Positions 43,284 to 56,700 of a DNA stretch of 64,000 bases are shown here, piece after piece. Location of the stretch: the NCBI GenBank assembly GCA_037903475.1, contig JBAJFG010000019.1:7315001-7379000 (forward strand), read 5' to 3'. A program made the translations under genes and the position numbers. This stretch comes from Ancylostoma caninum (Eukaryota; Nematoda; Chromadorea; Rhabditida; Ancylostomatidae). The stretch's first letter is position 1, and each line of letters begins with the position of its first letter. The notes below the pieces were generated by a model. The model ran no database searches, had not been told where the DNA came from, and saw only the letters and a program-made list of their open reading frames with translations.

Positions 43284-43534
43284 TCTGAGGTGCGATGCCA
43301 CGAAAAACTTTTTCCAAAACAAAGAGCTGGGTTGGCCAATGCCCATCTGTGTAGAATAGTGTTGATAAAACTTAACCAATGGACACCACTAAAAATAATG
43401 TTTGTCACGACTCCAGAAAGAATTGAACTTCTTCACAAAGGTACATATAGTATGAGTTAGCACATGACGTTTGATTAAAATCAGAGCATATCGAAGCCGG
43501 AGTGGCAGATATGGTGTAGGAATCTGCCGCAGCC

Positions 43535-44259
43535 TTGCAGGATGTCTATATGAGGGCTCGGCCAAAAACTAGAGGAGCAGCGGAGCCATATAACACGCAA
43601 GGTCTATATGTTCGTGTGTGCCCAGCGAAAATACTTCATTTCCTAGTCAATTCAGTTTTGAGCACTTTTAGCAGAGCTGCAGAGCTGCAAAATGAACATC
43701 GTTTTGAAACGGATAAGCTCACTCGGTTGTCCGATCCAAAAATTATCTGGGACGTTTGGAAAACTGAGCATTGAGAGTCAAGGATGTCAGGAGTGAGCAT
43801 AAGGAAAATGGGCACATCTTCATGCATATGGAGATGCAATGGCTGGAAGGGGAGAGCAAGAGGAAGCCAAACAAATGTGGAGGCTGCAGAAGAGTACGAG
43901 AATATGTTCAAAGTCCATATCTTCTATTTCTCACATTTTTGGCGAGCAATTCTTGGGTTTCGTATTTCAAACGTGGCTGCATAGCCAGCAACAATGAACC
44001 TTGCGCAGTTTGTCCTGGAAAAAAGGTTATGACATCAGAAACTGCTGCTGACATGGTTCTAGCGAGAGAGGAATGTACTTACATGCAGCTGAGGAATTTT
44101 GAGCACCTCCAGCAAGCAATTAATCTTTATTTTAAGGAAGTAGTAAAACAGTTTTATGAAAATCCTATTAAAGATGGATGCTGCTCTATCCAGAACAAAA
44201 TAGGAAGTAAACCTCTGGGAATGACTTTGCGTTGGCCAGACAGATTCCAAAGAACTTGA
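43535..44259 (+). CDS. uncharacterised open frames, possibly one broken gene
   Basis: A frame at 43535-43774 (ending FSRAAELQNEHRFETDKLTR and then IIWDVWKTEH) is followed in another register by a 162-codon frame at 43771-44259. That one has two CxxC motifs (NKCGGCRR and EPCAVCPGKK) and a helical stretch (HLQQAINLYFKEVVKQFYEN). An acceptor-like ACTTACATGCAG lies at about 44086. The register change and lack of donor sites suggest either exons not resolved here or a frameshifted relic of an element. The antisense strand 44059-44283 has a good donor, so the call is tentative. Confidence 0.3.
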
Positions 44260-46182
44260 GATGGAGATCAAACTGAAAGCCACACTGAAAGAAAAAGCAA
44301 TGAAACTTCTACTGGAAAATTATTCAATTTGGTGCAATTCAAGCGGTAACTGCACAAAGAGAAGCAATTTGTAGGAAGGTAAATTCAAAGGATCCTGGTC
44401 TATTAGTAATGAAAATATTTCTCCAAGACGCCGATGAATTTCACATCCAAAATGCTGTTCGAGAGCAAGAAAGCAGTTGGACCAACTTCTTCGATCCTCA
44501 GGGAGACTGTGGCAAAAACAAATTATTGCTCATTTCTTGATGTTGTTAGTTTTTTTTTTTGTAACATTTCTTGAACTTCCCAACCAACCCTCGTAATTTA
44601 CATAAGACAAAGGTGGCAATGGGCCTGTTATTTCTCAGGTGAACTGTTTTTTTTTGTTGCTCCTCCTGTTGCAGTACAGGGAATTCTTCAAAACATTCGA
44701 CTGTTGAAGAAGAAATGCTCTGAATACATGAATCAGCATTTTGAAGCGCTATTTAGGAGCCCACGCTCGAAAAAAAAACACAAAAAAGTTGCATCAAGAG
44801 AAAATGGAGAGATAATCCAATAATCAGTTCCAAAATACGTAGTTCCATTACTTAATTCACATTAGATTTGATTAGTTCATTGCTCGCTGCCACTTTTTCG
44901 TTACTACTCCAAGATTAATAGAAATCTCTCTGGGAATCTGATCTTCCACAGTATTCTCTCAAAACGCCTGAGAAGCTGCACCCAAGTTTTCTCCACCAAT
45001 TTCTGGTAGAGTGCAGAAAGTTTATTTATGAGTTCCAATTTTTCAAACGTAAATACCACTAAACTTTCCACGAAATCGAAAATCTTCTGATCCAGGCCAG
45101 TTTGGTGAGAATGCAAAAAGCAAGTTCACTTGCTCGAGTCTTCACAAATTATTAGCAGATCGTAAGGATAGTACGTAGCAGTCCGTGTTGTACATATAAC
45201 GTGGAGAATCAACGCTTCGCGCTTGACAACCTATTATCAGAATAAAGTCCAGGGATAAAAGAAATTCGTTGGAGTTTCTTCCGTTGAAATACCAAAAATT
45301 GAATGGAGAGCTCTCGTGTTTTGCCTTCAAATGTCTTGGGAAGCATTACAGCACATGTTTAAGGTAGCTTGACGATATTCGCATCTACGTGCGAAAAATT
45401 ATACCTAGAACAGAAAAAAAACCAAAAAAATAATTTGAGATCCCTTTCATCGTACGCAAGGTACACATGTAAGCGTAAATAAAACGTACAAGTTATAAGC
45501 ATTCGACATGAGTTGTGTCGCATTAATGTAAAGTTCGAGGCAAGAACAAGATATGTATGATCTAGCACGCAACATCAAATTCTTCTTCGAAAAAACCCGT
45601 GCTACAATTCCCTGGTGTGTCCTGTAATTTGCCAGACAAGTGGTTGGAAGAGCAAGAATCTATCTGTCTACGTCTAAATCCCCTAGAGCAGAAAAAAATA
45701 AAGAAAGATCAGAGCGCAAGGCTCGTAAGAACACTAACGCGTTCAAAATGGCCTGAAGCACAAGTACAGCTCTGTCCATGGATATGTACTTTGCCTTCCT
45801 GGGAAGCATTTCTTGCATCCGATCCCAGCACATCTGCCTACGCCACATTTAGCGGCTGACGGGAAAATAACGGCATGGAGGGAATTCATGGGTGGGCATT
45901 AACCGAGATTGATGAGCACGATGCTGGATTTCTAGTGTTCCGCCTACTTCCACAGTAGATCAGAGACGTCCCTAAAGATCCTTGGAGCTCGTAAGTAGAA
46001 TTGTAACTACATGAATTATTTCAAATTGCATGTATAAGTAAAAAAATGACTACAAACAGGATTTTGATAAAATGTAAACTTGACGAAGCATTTTCGTAAA
46101 GACACAAAGACCTGTGTTACCTTACATCTCTGCGAAAACTTCCCCAAACAGGAAACTGCCAGAATATACCAGGCGCATATTT
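44260..46182. other. unassigned sequence
   Basis: Short coding-like pieces without joinable exons, for example plus 45599-45859 and about 45900-45950 (EIDEHDAGFLVFRLLPQ). No element ends seen. Confidence 0.4.
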
Positions 46183-46335
46183 TTAGGTATTGTCACTACT
46201 GAAAAGATCTAAGGCCACCAACAACAACGAAAATAGGCCCAGTGAATCAAGCCTGTCGGAAAGTCGCTCATGAATAACAGGATGAACACGTATGAAACGT
46301 GCCTGACATCCGTCATCAGCAGCAATTTTCCCCAT
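46183..46335 (-). CDS. short coding-like frame, 50 codons
   Basis: Starts MGKIAADDGCQARFIRVHPV, includes IHERLSDRLDSLGLFSLLLV and ends TAA 46183-46185. An overlapping minus frame (46209-46466) is also open. No splice partner found. Confidence 0.2.
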   Translation of the reverse strand: MGKIAADDGCQARFIRVHPVIHERLSDRLDSLGLFSLLLVALDLFSSDNT

Positions 46336-47079
46336 GTTGATAGGTGTTTACGTGGCGAAATGACAGAGACAACTGTCACAAGACAAATCTCGTAGTCAGA
46401 GTGGTCTTCGAAAGCGCCTAAGAAGCAGATCTCTGTAAATAGATCGCCGTGGGAGAAGCGACACATATGGCGACGTCTGAAGAGGGGATCAGCGCCAATT
46501 GAAGTGGAGCGCGTTTGCTGTTGAGAATTGAAGAGAGTGTGGATGCGTGTGTGAACATAGTGTTAGGAGGAAAATAAGTGTTTGAAAATTTGTGGAGATT
46601 CCACATGTATTAGGTGAAAAATACTCATATTTATTACCCATAAATTCCTATTGTCACCCATAAACATGGTCAAATATATTTCCAAAGAAGGTACGAAAGT
46701 TTTTCATGATAAGGTCATCGACTTGAAAAAGTTGGAGAGTCCCAGGCACACAATCATCAAAGAAATAACTCTGGAATGATACTTTACCTACATTTTCTGA
46801 GCATGAAGGAAGATTTTTTTCGTGTTGGAAACACTAAACCACAAGGATCCTAGAGAATCCATATTTTGAAGATTAAATGAATAAATAAATAAATAATTGA
46901 TGAAAAATCATATCTCACGGAATAGAAATGCTTCTTTAAATAGCTGACTGCTGTGGTGCTACTCCGAAGGAAAGCATGTACTTTGGCTGAACAAGTACTC
47001 AGAACCTCTACTACAATTTCTAACAAGTATTTGAAGAACAAATTTCTGACTGAACCCAAATTTGCTCGCACCTGAGCCT

Positions 47080-47310
47080 GTTGACAAGTTGTTTTCGCCT
47101 TATCTTGCTGACGAGCTGTCGGTCTCACAGCTTGTCGACAACTTGCCAACAACGTTTGCAGCCAAAAAGCTTGTTGGCAAGTTGTTATCGTGAAAAGTAG
47201 TCGACAACTTGTTTCGGCTTCCCCTTGTCGAGGAGTTGTTAGGAGAACGAATTGCTGACAACCTGTTTCGGACGGCGTGACGACGTCGAAGTTGTCGACA
47301 ACGGTTTTGG
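47080..47310. repeat. imperfect array of GTTGTCGACAAC palindromes
   Basis: At least six degenerate copies of a self-complementary motif (CTTGTCGACAACTTG, AGTCGACAACTTG, AAGTTGTCGACAACGG, GCTGACAACCTG and others) in both orientations, at spacings of about 30-50 bases. The minus frame 47100-47453 merely translates this repeat. Confidence 0.6.
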
Positions 47311-47329
47311 GCGAAAATGAGCCGACAGC

Positions 47330-48690
47330 TCGTTCTAGGGCTCTGAAGTGAGCTCGTTTTGCCTGGAAGAATCCAAAACCTCGTTATGTCTAAACCTCCG
47401 CTCCTATGGCCAATTAGTGGAATCCACGACGATAACACCGGGAATCCGAGCATGTGATATCGGGCTGTTAGTGTAATCTGATGCTCCGCAATGGCTAGGA
47501 GATGCCTTAAAATAGGAGTTCAACACAAGTGCCCTCTCGGGAGAAATACTTTACTTCGCAGAAGAAATGACCGACATAATGAGCCGTTGTGCAGGTGGAT
47601 GTAAATGACAAAAAAGGAGGGAAAATAATTGTTGGAGTGGAGTGATGGTGAATTATTATTAGGAGCGAACGTGATTCATTTAAAGGCAGCAGCCACGGAA
47701 AACTTCGTCGCCTAGTTTTGAACGTAATCTTAGCTTTTAGAATGTGAGGAGTACATGACATGCGAAGTGTTCAATTCTGTTGAAACTCATGGAAAAACAG
47801 ATTTCAGATCCTTCGGTTTGGCTACATTAGACAGGGTAGTAGACTTTCACGGATGGGGTCGAATAAAAAAGTCAATAATGCTGCCATTATTTTCACCTTT
47901 ATTGACGCAGTTAGATAATTGAACAGTAATGCAGCTTTCTTAAAATAGCAAAGGTATAAGCAGAGGGAGAATAGAACGGTATTTATACAGGCATATCGGA
48001 AAAGAAAAATAAAACCCAATTATGAAGTTTGAAAATCTAAATAATGTAAATGCACAAAAAATTCGGGGAAATGGTTGTCTGAGTGGAAAAAAGATTCTAG
48101 AGAGAATGGAGAGGAATAATGAGCGAGAAGGAAGTAATTAGGAAATCACAACAGTAGAATCCTGGTTGAAAAGAGCCTTTGATCTCAGTGTCCGACTTCG
48201 TTGTTGGATATGCACAAACAACGAAACCAACCACAAAAATAGTGAAGAAGCAGCTAACAAAGGGGAAACATCCTTCTATTCTTCACTAAATGAAAACTTT
48301 TTTTCTGGCGCAAGTAACCATTGCCTCGACTATTCATAACATAACACATCACATCGATTCAGGAAGAAGTGTATCTGTCCTCTCTTGTCCTTCCGACAAG
48401 TTAACGGGAACCTTTTGGCAATAGGTCCGGAAGGATTCTGCCGGTTTAATGGATATTTTTTTATGCGTAAGCACTACTTAAGTACGGGTAGTGACCTCCC
48501 AGCTAGGAGCAGCTTCTCATGAGTCCTGTTGAATCACGTGAGCGTACTGTTCTGCATACACAGTGCTCGTCAACCTGTAGCAGAATTCCAGAAAGTTACT
48601 GGGAAGATTGTGGCCCACAACCTGTCTGGAATAGTCAGTTGTCCTGTCAAAAATGTTATCTTGTTAGGGCAACCCATCCTAGTCAGCGGT
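47330..48690. other. unassigned sequence with one dispersed-repeat terminus
   Basis: A GGCAGC-family copy lies at 47681-47723 (TAAAGGCAGCAGCCACGG and on). Otherwise nothing was recognised. Confidence 0.4.
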
Positions 48691-48700
48691 GACAAGTGAC

Positions 48701-49215
48701 AATTTTCGGAAGGACCGCAGCAGAAAACCGGAAGAACCGACAAGTGACCTGCGGTCCTTCCGACTGCTCAGAAACTTTGGGGCAGTAGTGCGCACCCAGA
48801 CGGGCACCGGTGCCAGTGACGAAATTGACCGCGGCGACGGCAAGGATCCCGGACCGGCACCACCATCCATTCGCGACAGAAATGGCGACACATCAGTGAC
48901 AGCACAGCGCACGAAAGTCCACACATGGACTATTTCGAGCTCTCTTCGCAATGCGAAGTGGCGCCGTTCCAGGATTTTTACTGTCGCCATGAGTAGTTCC
49001 ACTACTGGGGCCGATAAAGGGACATGTGCCCGTTTGGCTAGGCACCGATGCTCAGAAGTTTCTGAGTGGATACGGGAATGTGCGCGCCTATTCCGCAGAA
49101 CTGCGTTACGCAACGACTTCACTCCCGTGGGACCATCACGCGGACCTTTCTGCTGCGGTCCTTCCGACTCGTTCCCCCACAAATCTATTCTCTGCTGCGG
49201 TGCTTCCAAAATTTT
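48701..49215. mobile_element. GC-rich element bounded by GCGGTCCTTCCGA inverted termini
   Basis: AATTTTCGGAAGGACCGCAG at the left (48701-48720) mirrors CTGCTGCGGTGCTTCC at the right (49194 region). Internal and adjacent exact copies of GCGGTCCTTCCGA lie at 48751-48763, 49155-49167 and 49268-49280. The interior is GC-rich, and both strands hold frames of 176-186 codons with non-ATG starts and Ser/Arg-rich translations, as GC richness predicts. I therefore do not call a gene. Superfamily unknown; no target duplication was found. Confidence 0.4.
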
Positions 49216-49329
49216 TTATCTCTGCGTCTCTCGCTTCTTAACCACATGAGCGCGATCTCTTTCTGTTGCGGTCCTTCCGACATTTTGTCTGAGGGCAAGA
49301 TGGCAGGATTTAGCACATTTGATCGCAGA

Positions 49330-50440
49330 ACTCGGCCACTCCGGAGAACATTCAGGAATACCGCAACTGACTGAAATGTTAAAATCTTCCAGGTAATGCT
49401 CATAAGTACGCTACCAACAATATCTAGCTTCCCATCTAGTAGAAAAGCTGACCTACCTTACAACAAGTGAGAACAGTCTTTCTAGTGTCGGATGTTTTCA
49501 TCTACATATGGCAACAACAACTGGCATCGGAGTGTGCAGACTATACGTAGATCTCATTCACAACTAAATAATCATCAAGTTATTGAGGCCTCCCTTCCAG
49601 CAGGAATCTATTTGCTTATAGAAATTGCTTGAGTGAAGGCTGCTGAAACATAACTGAGGAGTAGAAATTCATGCGGAGAAGGCTGGCAAAGTCTTTAAAG
49701 GAGGCCAAAGGTATGTGCACTCAGTGTGGAGTATTACATATGGAGAAGGTAGTACGGCCGAGCTCTACGATTGGCCGATTCATTCTATTGTCCAGTCTCA
49801 AAGCCCATAGGCACTGCCCTTTCTGGTAAAATGCGCGGCTATGTGAAAACATGATCCCAGGAAGTTTTGACAGATGTTGGGGAAAAATCTAGGACAATGG
49901 ATGACACAATTTCCATTCTAGATCTTCTTCAAGAAAGCCCAGGGTTTGCCTAATAGTTCAGCCACCCGCAGTGCTCTAGCTGAAAGTACGCAGAAACTAA
50001 CACAAACGAACATGCACGCAAATAATCGTGCACAACCTTGAGGTGCACTTTAAGTACCTCGTTTCATGGCCCACAAATATAGGTAGTTCTAGGCCAAAAG
50101 CACATCAGCGATATCGGCTGAGGAACATTTTATTACTCCGATTATGGCCCATCGGCACGCCACAATTTGAGCTGCATCCGAATAGAAAAGGTAGCGTTCA
50201 ACGAGGCCATAAGAGACGCAAGTTCAGCCATAAATCGAAGCTGAAGAAGTGAATCACCCAGAAAGAAGCATTCTCACTCTTGGAATTCTCTCAAAATCTG
50301 GATTACAGCGTTAAGAGTCACAAATACTGGATTGAACCCCCTGAACCCGTAGATAATCTCACATGAAAGAGACAAAACTACAAATGAGAGATGACCTTGA
50401 TGTGTTGGTGAGTGGTTTTTGTTGCGTAACTACGTAACGA
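49330..50440. other. unassigned sequence upstream of the 50508 gene
   Basis: No gene or element recognised. The plus frame 50028-50252 is short and basic without splice support. Confidence 0.4.
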
Positions 50441-50444
50441 TGGT

Positions 50445-50450
50445 TTATCA
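50445..50450. promoter_or_regulatory. GATA-type site (TTATCA / TGATAA)
   Basis: Located 20 bases upstream of the TATA box of the five-exon gene. TGATAA is the core bound by nematode intestinal GATA factors (ELT-2 type). Intestinal expression is an inference from one site. Confidence 0.3.
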
Positions 50451-50469
50451 AGGCTGGCTGTCAACCCGA

Positions 50470-50476
50470 TATAAAA
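50470..50476 (+). promoter_or_regulatory. TATA box of the five-exon gene
   Basis: TATAAAA 32 bases upstream of the A of the ATG at 50508. With a normal TATA-to-start distance the 5' leader would be only a few bases. A TTTTCAG ending at 50500 could instead be a trans-splice acceptor; both cannot be used as such from the same start. Confidence 0.5.
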
Positions 50477-50507
50477 CTGCCTGAACTCATCAGTTTTCAG
50501 GCTGGCA

Positions 50508-50769
50508 ATGGCACTACTTGCCATTATTCTCGCTGTTTTAGGGCTTTTAGGGTCAGTAAGTGGGTTATTTTGGGGTGGCTGCTGTTGCTGCTACTATGGC
50601 GGATACGCTTCATATCCATCCTACGGACTTTATTCATCTTACCCCACGTATTCCTACCCTATGACAATATGGTATCCGGAGGCGCTGGAATATGTTCACC
50701 GTCGATGGAGGGAAGAAGACGAAATAAGGCCCTATAGACCAAGTTATAGGCCTAGCTATAGCTATAAAA
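50508..50769 (+). CDS. exon 1 of the five-exon secreted protein gene
   Basis: 87 codons plus one base; donor GTGAGT at 50770. Encodes the signal peptide, the Cys cluster and the first Tyr-rich part. Reading through the donor gives an unrelated tail to 50873. Confidence 0.8.
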
Positions 50770-53700
50770 GTGAGTCTATTGCCGGTTCCTTTTTGAATCT
50801 TAGGCTCGCAACATCCTTGGCTATTTCCTTGTTTTTGTTCCTTTTTTTTAACTCTCGGGCAACTTGTCTGTAATTGTATGGCTTTTTTCTGTTGCTGAAG
50901 ACAGAGACACATTAGACATGCATACGCATTTGCTCTCAGTTTCAAGCTAGACATCTGAAACTACTTGTTATTTTTTCCCTTCAGAGAAAAGTGCAAGATC
51001 AATGCTAAGGCTGGATTTATGCAGTGATGATGTCTGTGTAGCGAAAAATAATGAGTGTGAGGTTATTTATCTTCAAAGTAGTCACGTCTCCTCACCCTTG
51101 AAAGGATAAGAATGTCAAATGTGATATTAAAAAAAACTCAACGATGATGATTTTTATTCGGAATTGACCAAGAATGGAAATCCTGATTTTAAATGGTGAA
51201 TTTTAACCCATTCACGACCATTTTGGCGCCTTTTCAAATCCAGAGCACTGTTTCCTTATGCACTGCGAAATTTTTATAGAAAGCCAGAAATGGATTTTGT
51301 AAGCACAATGATTTAGAAGCATTATTACATTAAATTTTGAGAAAACTGAGACCAGTAGCGCGTAATGAAATTAAACTTAACTTTGCGGCGAAATAGATCG
51401 ATTTCTAACATACGTACCCATAATCCTATATAGCGAGCTTTGGGTACGTCCATAAGAGCCAACCTTCCTCTGTACTGTTTTCTTTAGCAAACCGATCACT
51501 GATCCGATATGCTTGAAACGGGTTAGGATAACGTTTCACAATGATAGTTTGACAAGAGATAGACAATATGCGGACATGTTGCCGAAATCAATGCTTTTAT
51601 TTCTGCAGAGGACCACATTAACTAAAAAAACAGACATCTAATCTTGGAATCCATTAGTGTTCTCCTCAGAAGGAAGCAAAACTTTTGCTGTGGATGGCTA
51701 TTTCAGCTAGATGGACGTGAGCCACATTTCTGTGCTTATTTCTACTAAAGAATTCACAATAGGAATTTCATTCTATGAGCAACAATCCAGCTACATACAG
51801 GACTGCTCATAGCAAAATTGCTGGAAAACAGAGCAAGAAATTTCAGGAGCTGCAGATTAAGTTAATTTGATGCCGTAACTGATAATAGAAAATATTCATT
51901 GATGTATTCGAAGTTGCTAATGTATTCATCAACAGTTTTATGAATATTTTCGCTCATTACAATTCAGATTTGTGGGAAGTGGGTTCTTTTTGTTTTTTAT
52001 GAGTACAAGGAGTAACCAGACCAAAACGAAGAAAGATGAGTTGAGAGGAACAACCTCAATCGATGGGTTTGGCAAAATCCTTTTTTATTTTTTGTCGGTT
52101 TTTTTTCCTTCCCTTAGCATTCCAAAATTTTCAACCAAGGCTACTAATGATGTAATTTCAAAATTTCAGAACAGTTTTCCATGCAGAAATGGATGATTCA
52201 GCATTATAGGTTACAACAATGCACCGCCTCTGCCACCAGCAGGCGACAGCTATGGAGCGCCAAGCAGCTACAGCTCTCCATATCGTAAGTGTTGCTAGTT
52301 ATGTGCTCCAAAAAAGGGGAATAAAAAAGACGCTGACCATTTTGGGATTATTTTTTCATTCTGATCTTCATACCAAGATGTACCCTTATATCTTCTGGGT
52401 GCGAGGGAAGAGGAAGCTCACAAGAATAAAGACAAAGCAAGAAAAAAGACCGAATCATAGAGACCTTGCGCTCTCATTTTGTTCCAGAAGAGTGAACGAG
52501 GCTAAAAACAAAAGCGGTCACACAAGAAAAACAAAATTTCGCCGATAGGCATAATTTATTTATTGTTATTGAATAGAATATTTGTTTACTAGCCAGCAAA
52601 TCGGGAGACTTTGGTAAGCATGGCTAAGCACTTAACAAGCACAGGCTTGGGAAACCAAAATCCGCTTTTCTACTTCCTGTTTCATGAAATTCAAGGAAAA
52701 TTTGACACCCTGCCGCCTCCCATTTGTTCTTCGCCATTACTGGTAAATATTTTTAGCTCTCAAAGATGCCGAGACAAAACCACGTGACACTGAAATGGAC
52801 ACCCACGATTTCTTTAAACCTGCTTGTTTTGTTTCCACTGGAGGGGTTGTTGACCTTGTTTTCAGTTGTCTTGAAAGGGTCTTGTGATAACCTTGAAAGT
52901 ATAAAAACATATTGAGAGAGTCATTATTTTTGGCATGATGACGAATTCACAATCCACGAGTAGAAAATTAGCTCATTCTTAGGTGTCCACTCGAAAGAAC
53001 TGGCGAATCAAAGGTTGGCTCACCCAAGATTTGCGCTAAATGGCAAGTGGATTTCTCCAGGTTTACTGTACTAGTTGAAGCATAGAGGTTATTTCGGTCT
53101 TCATAAGCTTCAAAGTTATAAACCATGATTTAAATGGAATTCGCAGCAAGTTTACACCACGCATGGTCTGTTTCAATGATGATGGGATGGTAGTCGAGTA
53201 TTCGTGCGTAATACCTGCTCTTTTCGGCACCGTCTCCTTATTTCGGGCACTTTCCTGTGCTATTTTTCTTCTTGGTGCTTCTCCAACAATCGTCACCAGT
53301 GAAACACATTATAAACGTAATGCAATTTTTGGAAACCGCATATAACTTGAACCAACGCATACATGAGTAGTTCATGTGGTTCGTGTGCAATTTGCAAGGA
53401 TTACGTATTGGATATGCACGAAATGGGCATGAAAACAACATGTTTTGAGATTAGACCTCCTTACACGATGCGAACTTGCTAGTATTTCTCGTTGATTGCA
53501 TGAGATTAATCTCGCTTAGCCTTAGTAAGACGATGTTCATGCCTGACTTCGTGAAAACTTTATTTTTCTGAGACAAACAACAGCTTTGTTCCATGAACGT
53601 CAAGCGTAGAATCGAAATCGGTGCTGTTCTAATGCAGATCGTGTGTTGGCCGTACGTATTTACGTTAGGAATACATGTTTTATTTGATGAATTCTACGAC

Positions 53701-56700
53701 CTTAGGACTTCCTGAGCTACAAACAATGAGCGAAAGATGCGATGAAGAAAGTGAACACGGCTGTTCGGATGTGTAGCTGTTCATCGTCACACAAGAACTA
53801 TTATGTTACCGATGATGAGCAGCTGACAAATGCTTACCCCACACTTGAATTAGTGTTTCACACATCAGAAATGTTCTTAAAAACATAATCGAGGGTTATT
53901 GACGACGATTTCTCAAGCAACAACTATACGTACATAAGAAAAGTGGAATAATCTCTCTAATCTGCTCACTAATTTAGGACTTCGTTCAGGAAATTTGAGT
54001 ATTTAAAGAAGGCCCCACTACCCTTGTCATATGTATTCATTGCAGACCTGTAATGCTTCCTTTATTCCAAACATCTAAATTCTTTGCTTATTCGAAATCG
54101 AATTTTCGAATTCGAATATGTGTAATCCATCATTCGATCTCAGACATAATACATATAAGCGCCACCAAGTGGTCATTTTGAGCATAAAATCACTGACAAA
54201 TCCTGAGCCTTATCGCCTAGGTTTCCAAAATTTTCAGCCTTTCAACAACTACTAGTTGCAGAAATTGGGTAGCTGTTGCAACTGAGAAAACACTTCCCCC
54301 ATTAGCTACTATTAATAAAACAATCCAATGAAAAGAGAAACGAGAGCCGTGTCACATGACGACTTTAGAATGTCATGATGAAGCAGACCTCTTTGGTTGA
54401 ATAGGCAACGGTCGTCGCAAATAAGGAATTCTCCATTTCATTCCACGTAGTTCTATGTAATTAAAAACTCAGAGAAGCTAACTATCGCAAAGAATCCTCA
54501 CCTAAAACAGCGGTAAAAGGAGAAAAAAAGAATGACGTGACGCAACCACGAAAAGTGAAATGGATGCATTATGGGCCATTTATTCCACTTTTACAACAGG
54601 TGCTAAGGTATGGTGAAAGATAAGTGGATGGCCAGCAGAGCTGTGGGGCACAACAAATCCGGATCTTATTGATCCATTAATCCGTCCCGTTACGGAAAAA
54701 ATGACCGTTACACGTTAATGCGCTAGTTCGTAGCATTAATAACGCACAGCCCTAATGGTGAGGATAGAAGGGAGCATCTGGAAAAAGTTACATTTTTTAC
54801 GCCACTTTTGAACATGATTTCATCGTTGAATTCATGCAAGAATAGGGGTGCGGCACGTCGGAAAAGAACCTTACTATGAGCAGAAGAAAATGATGGCTGT
54901 GTTTAGAAGCCAGTAATTACCAGAAATGGCAGGTTCTCCGAGCGGGGAAGGGGCTGGTAAATGGCATGTTTTTGGTTGGCAAACATGACGGCGTTTCGTG
55001 ACCGTGATGTTTTCCTGCAAAAAAAACCATAGAACAGCCTATTATTTACAAATGAATTGCCACTCTGCCTTCGTATAATAAAGAGCTTCAGGTTGAAATA
55101 CAGCCTATAATTCCAACTGGAAAAGTCGATGTGATAGAAATCTGAGGAACAAGTTTTTAGGGGAATTGAGCTACTAATAGGCTTTACCAATAGGCCATCG
55201 CTTTCATCTACTCACTTCCTAGTTGGGCATTCGTTCTTGTCGTGTAAGATGAAAAAATAATTCTCGTTGAAGGCTAGCTTTTCTTTTCCCGCCAAATGTT
55301 TATTTGCTCTTGCGTTGCCTTTGTTTTTACCTGTTTCTGGCTATATTTATCCTGTTTATTCGAATTATTTCAGGGCCGATAGAGAAAGAGGGCGGCTACG
55401 ATTTCCAGCCCAGAAACATCGCTCACTCGGCTCAACCACAAAATGTTGTTAGTTTCATTCTTTTTTCTTGAATAAAATGGGTTGCAATTTTTCAGTAACC
55501 CAGACAAGACTGGACACTATTGATATCCTAAGATCAGCCAGAGTTTCAGGTCAGGGAACTAGGACCAGTTCCGCCGAGCGGACCACCACCAGAGATTCAT
55601 CCTCCAGGTATGCAACTACAATAACGCCCATAATTTTTGCGAAAAAAAAAACGGGTGGCGACGGATTAGTCGTTAACACACCGTCGCAGTACCGTAACTC
55701 CTTTGAAAATGAAGCTTTTCTAAATCTGAGCACATTTTCGGATTCCTCATCGAAATTGGAATTGAACATTATATAAAATTCTTGAACTTTGATTTCAAAA
55801 CATTTGTTTTTTCAAAAATTTGAGAATTTTTCAAAATTTTAGCAATCAGGTCAAAATCTGAAAAAAAAAACGTTAAAAGCCGAGAAAACATTTAAGGAAT
55901 GAGGCTTCTGAACATGATCACTGGATTTCGCTCAATCGGAAATCCACTAAAGTTTTTATTCCTTCAGAATGCACTCACCGTTTCAATTGGTCCTCTGAGC
56001 TTATCTACGTTTGCAAAGACAATGAAGCGCAGCGCTCTTAACAAATTTCTACCCTACGAAGATGGAGTGTATTTGAAAAAAGCTTTTCATCTTCCGAAAT
56101 TGACGCACTCGAGAGGAGTAGAGAGATTTATGGGACCCTCAAGGAGTTTTCTTTGCTCTCGAAGTAAAAACACCCATAATTCCTGCATCTCATGCAGAAT
56201 TTTGTAGTAGCGGTCAAGGTTTTTGAGCAAACGGAGAACTCGGGACCTGCAGCTTTTTTAAAAATGTGGATCTGTTATTGCTGCTACAGCAGGAGGCGGG
56301 GAAATAAGCTTCCATAACACGATGACTTTCTCTTTGTTTGGGAAAGGCCAATGAGTATCAAAGAGTTATATCGGAATGAGGAGCTGTTCTCTCATCATGA
56401 AATTTTTAACCACTCCCTAGAAGATGTAAATCTGAAAAAAGATTGAAAATGAGTGTATGTAGCTAACCTATCTAGAAGAAATTCCATCTTGCTCAAGCAT
56501 TTCATTCCAGCAATAAGGTCTTCTTGTTTGCTGGATATTCATGATAATGTAGCTTCTCTATTTGGGTAGATAACCAGTTATGACCGTTGTCGTGACTTGT
56601 AGATCGTTGTTATCAGTTCCTCTGAGATGCAAGAGTTCTTCAGGTAGAAGTGGGCATTTCTTAAAGTTTGTCCAGAGAATTAGCTAGTGACAGGAAAGAA

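Noticed and set aside
48689..49249. 186-codon plus frame and 176-codon minus frame
   Set aside because: Non-ATG starts, GC-rich repeat module and overlap on both strands; composition explains the openness.
50770..50873. Extension of the 50508 frame to a stop at 50873 (121 codons, hydrophobic tail)
   Set aside because: A strong GTGAGT donor at 50770 and four later phase-matched exons in the same compositional style make splicing the better model.
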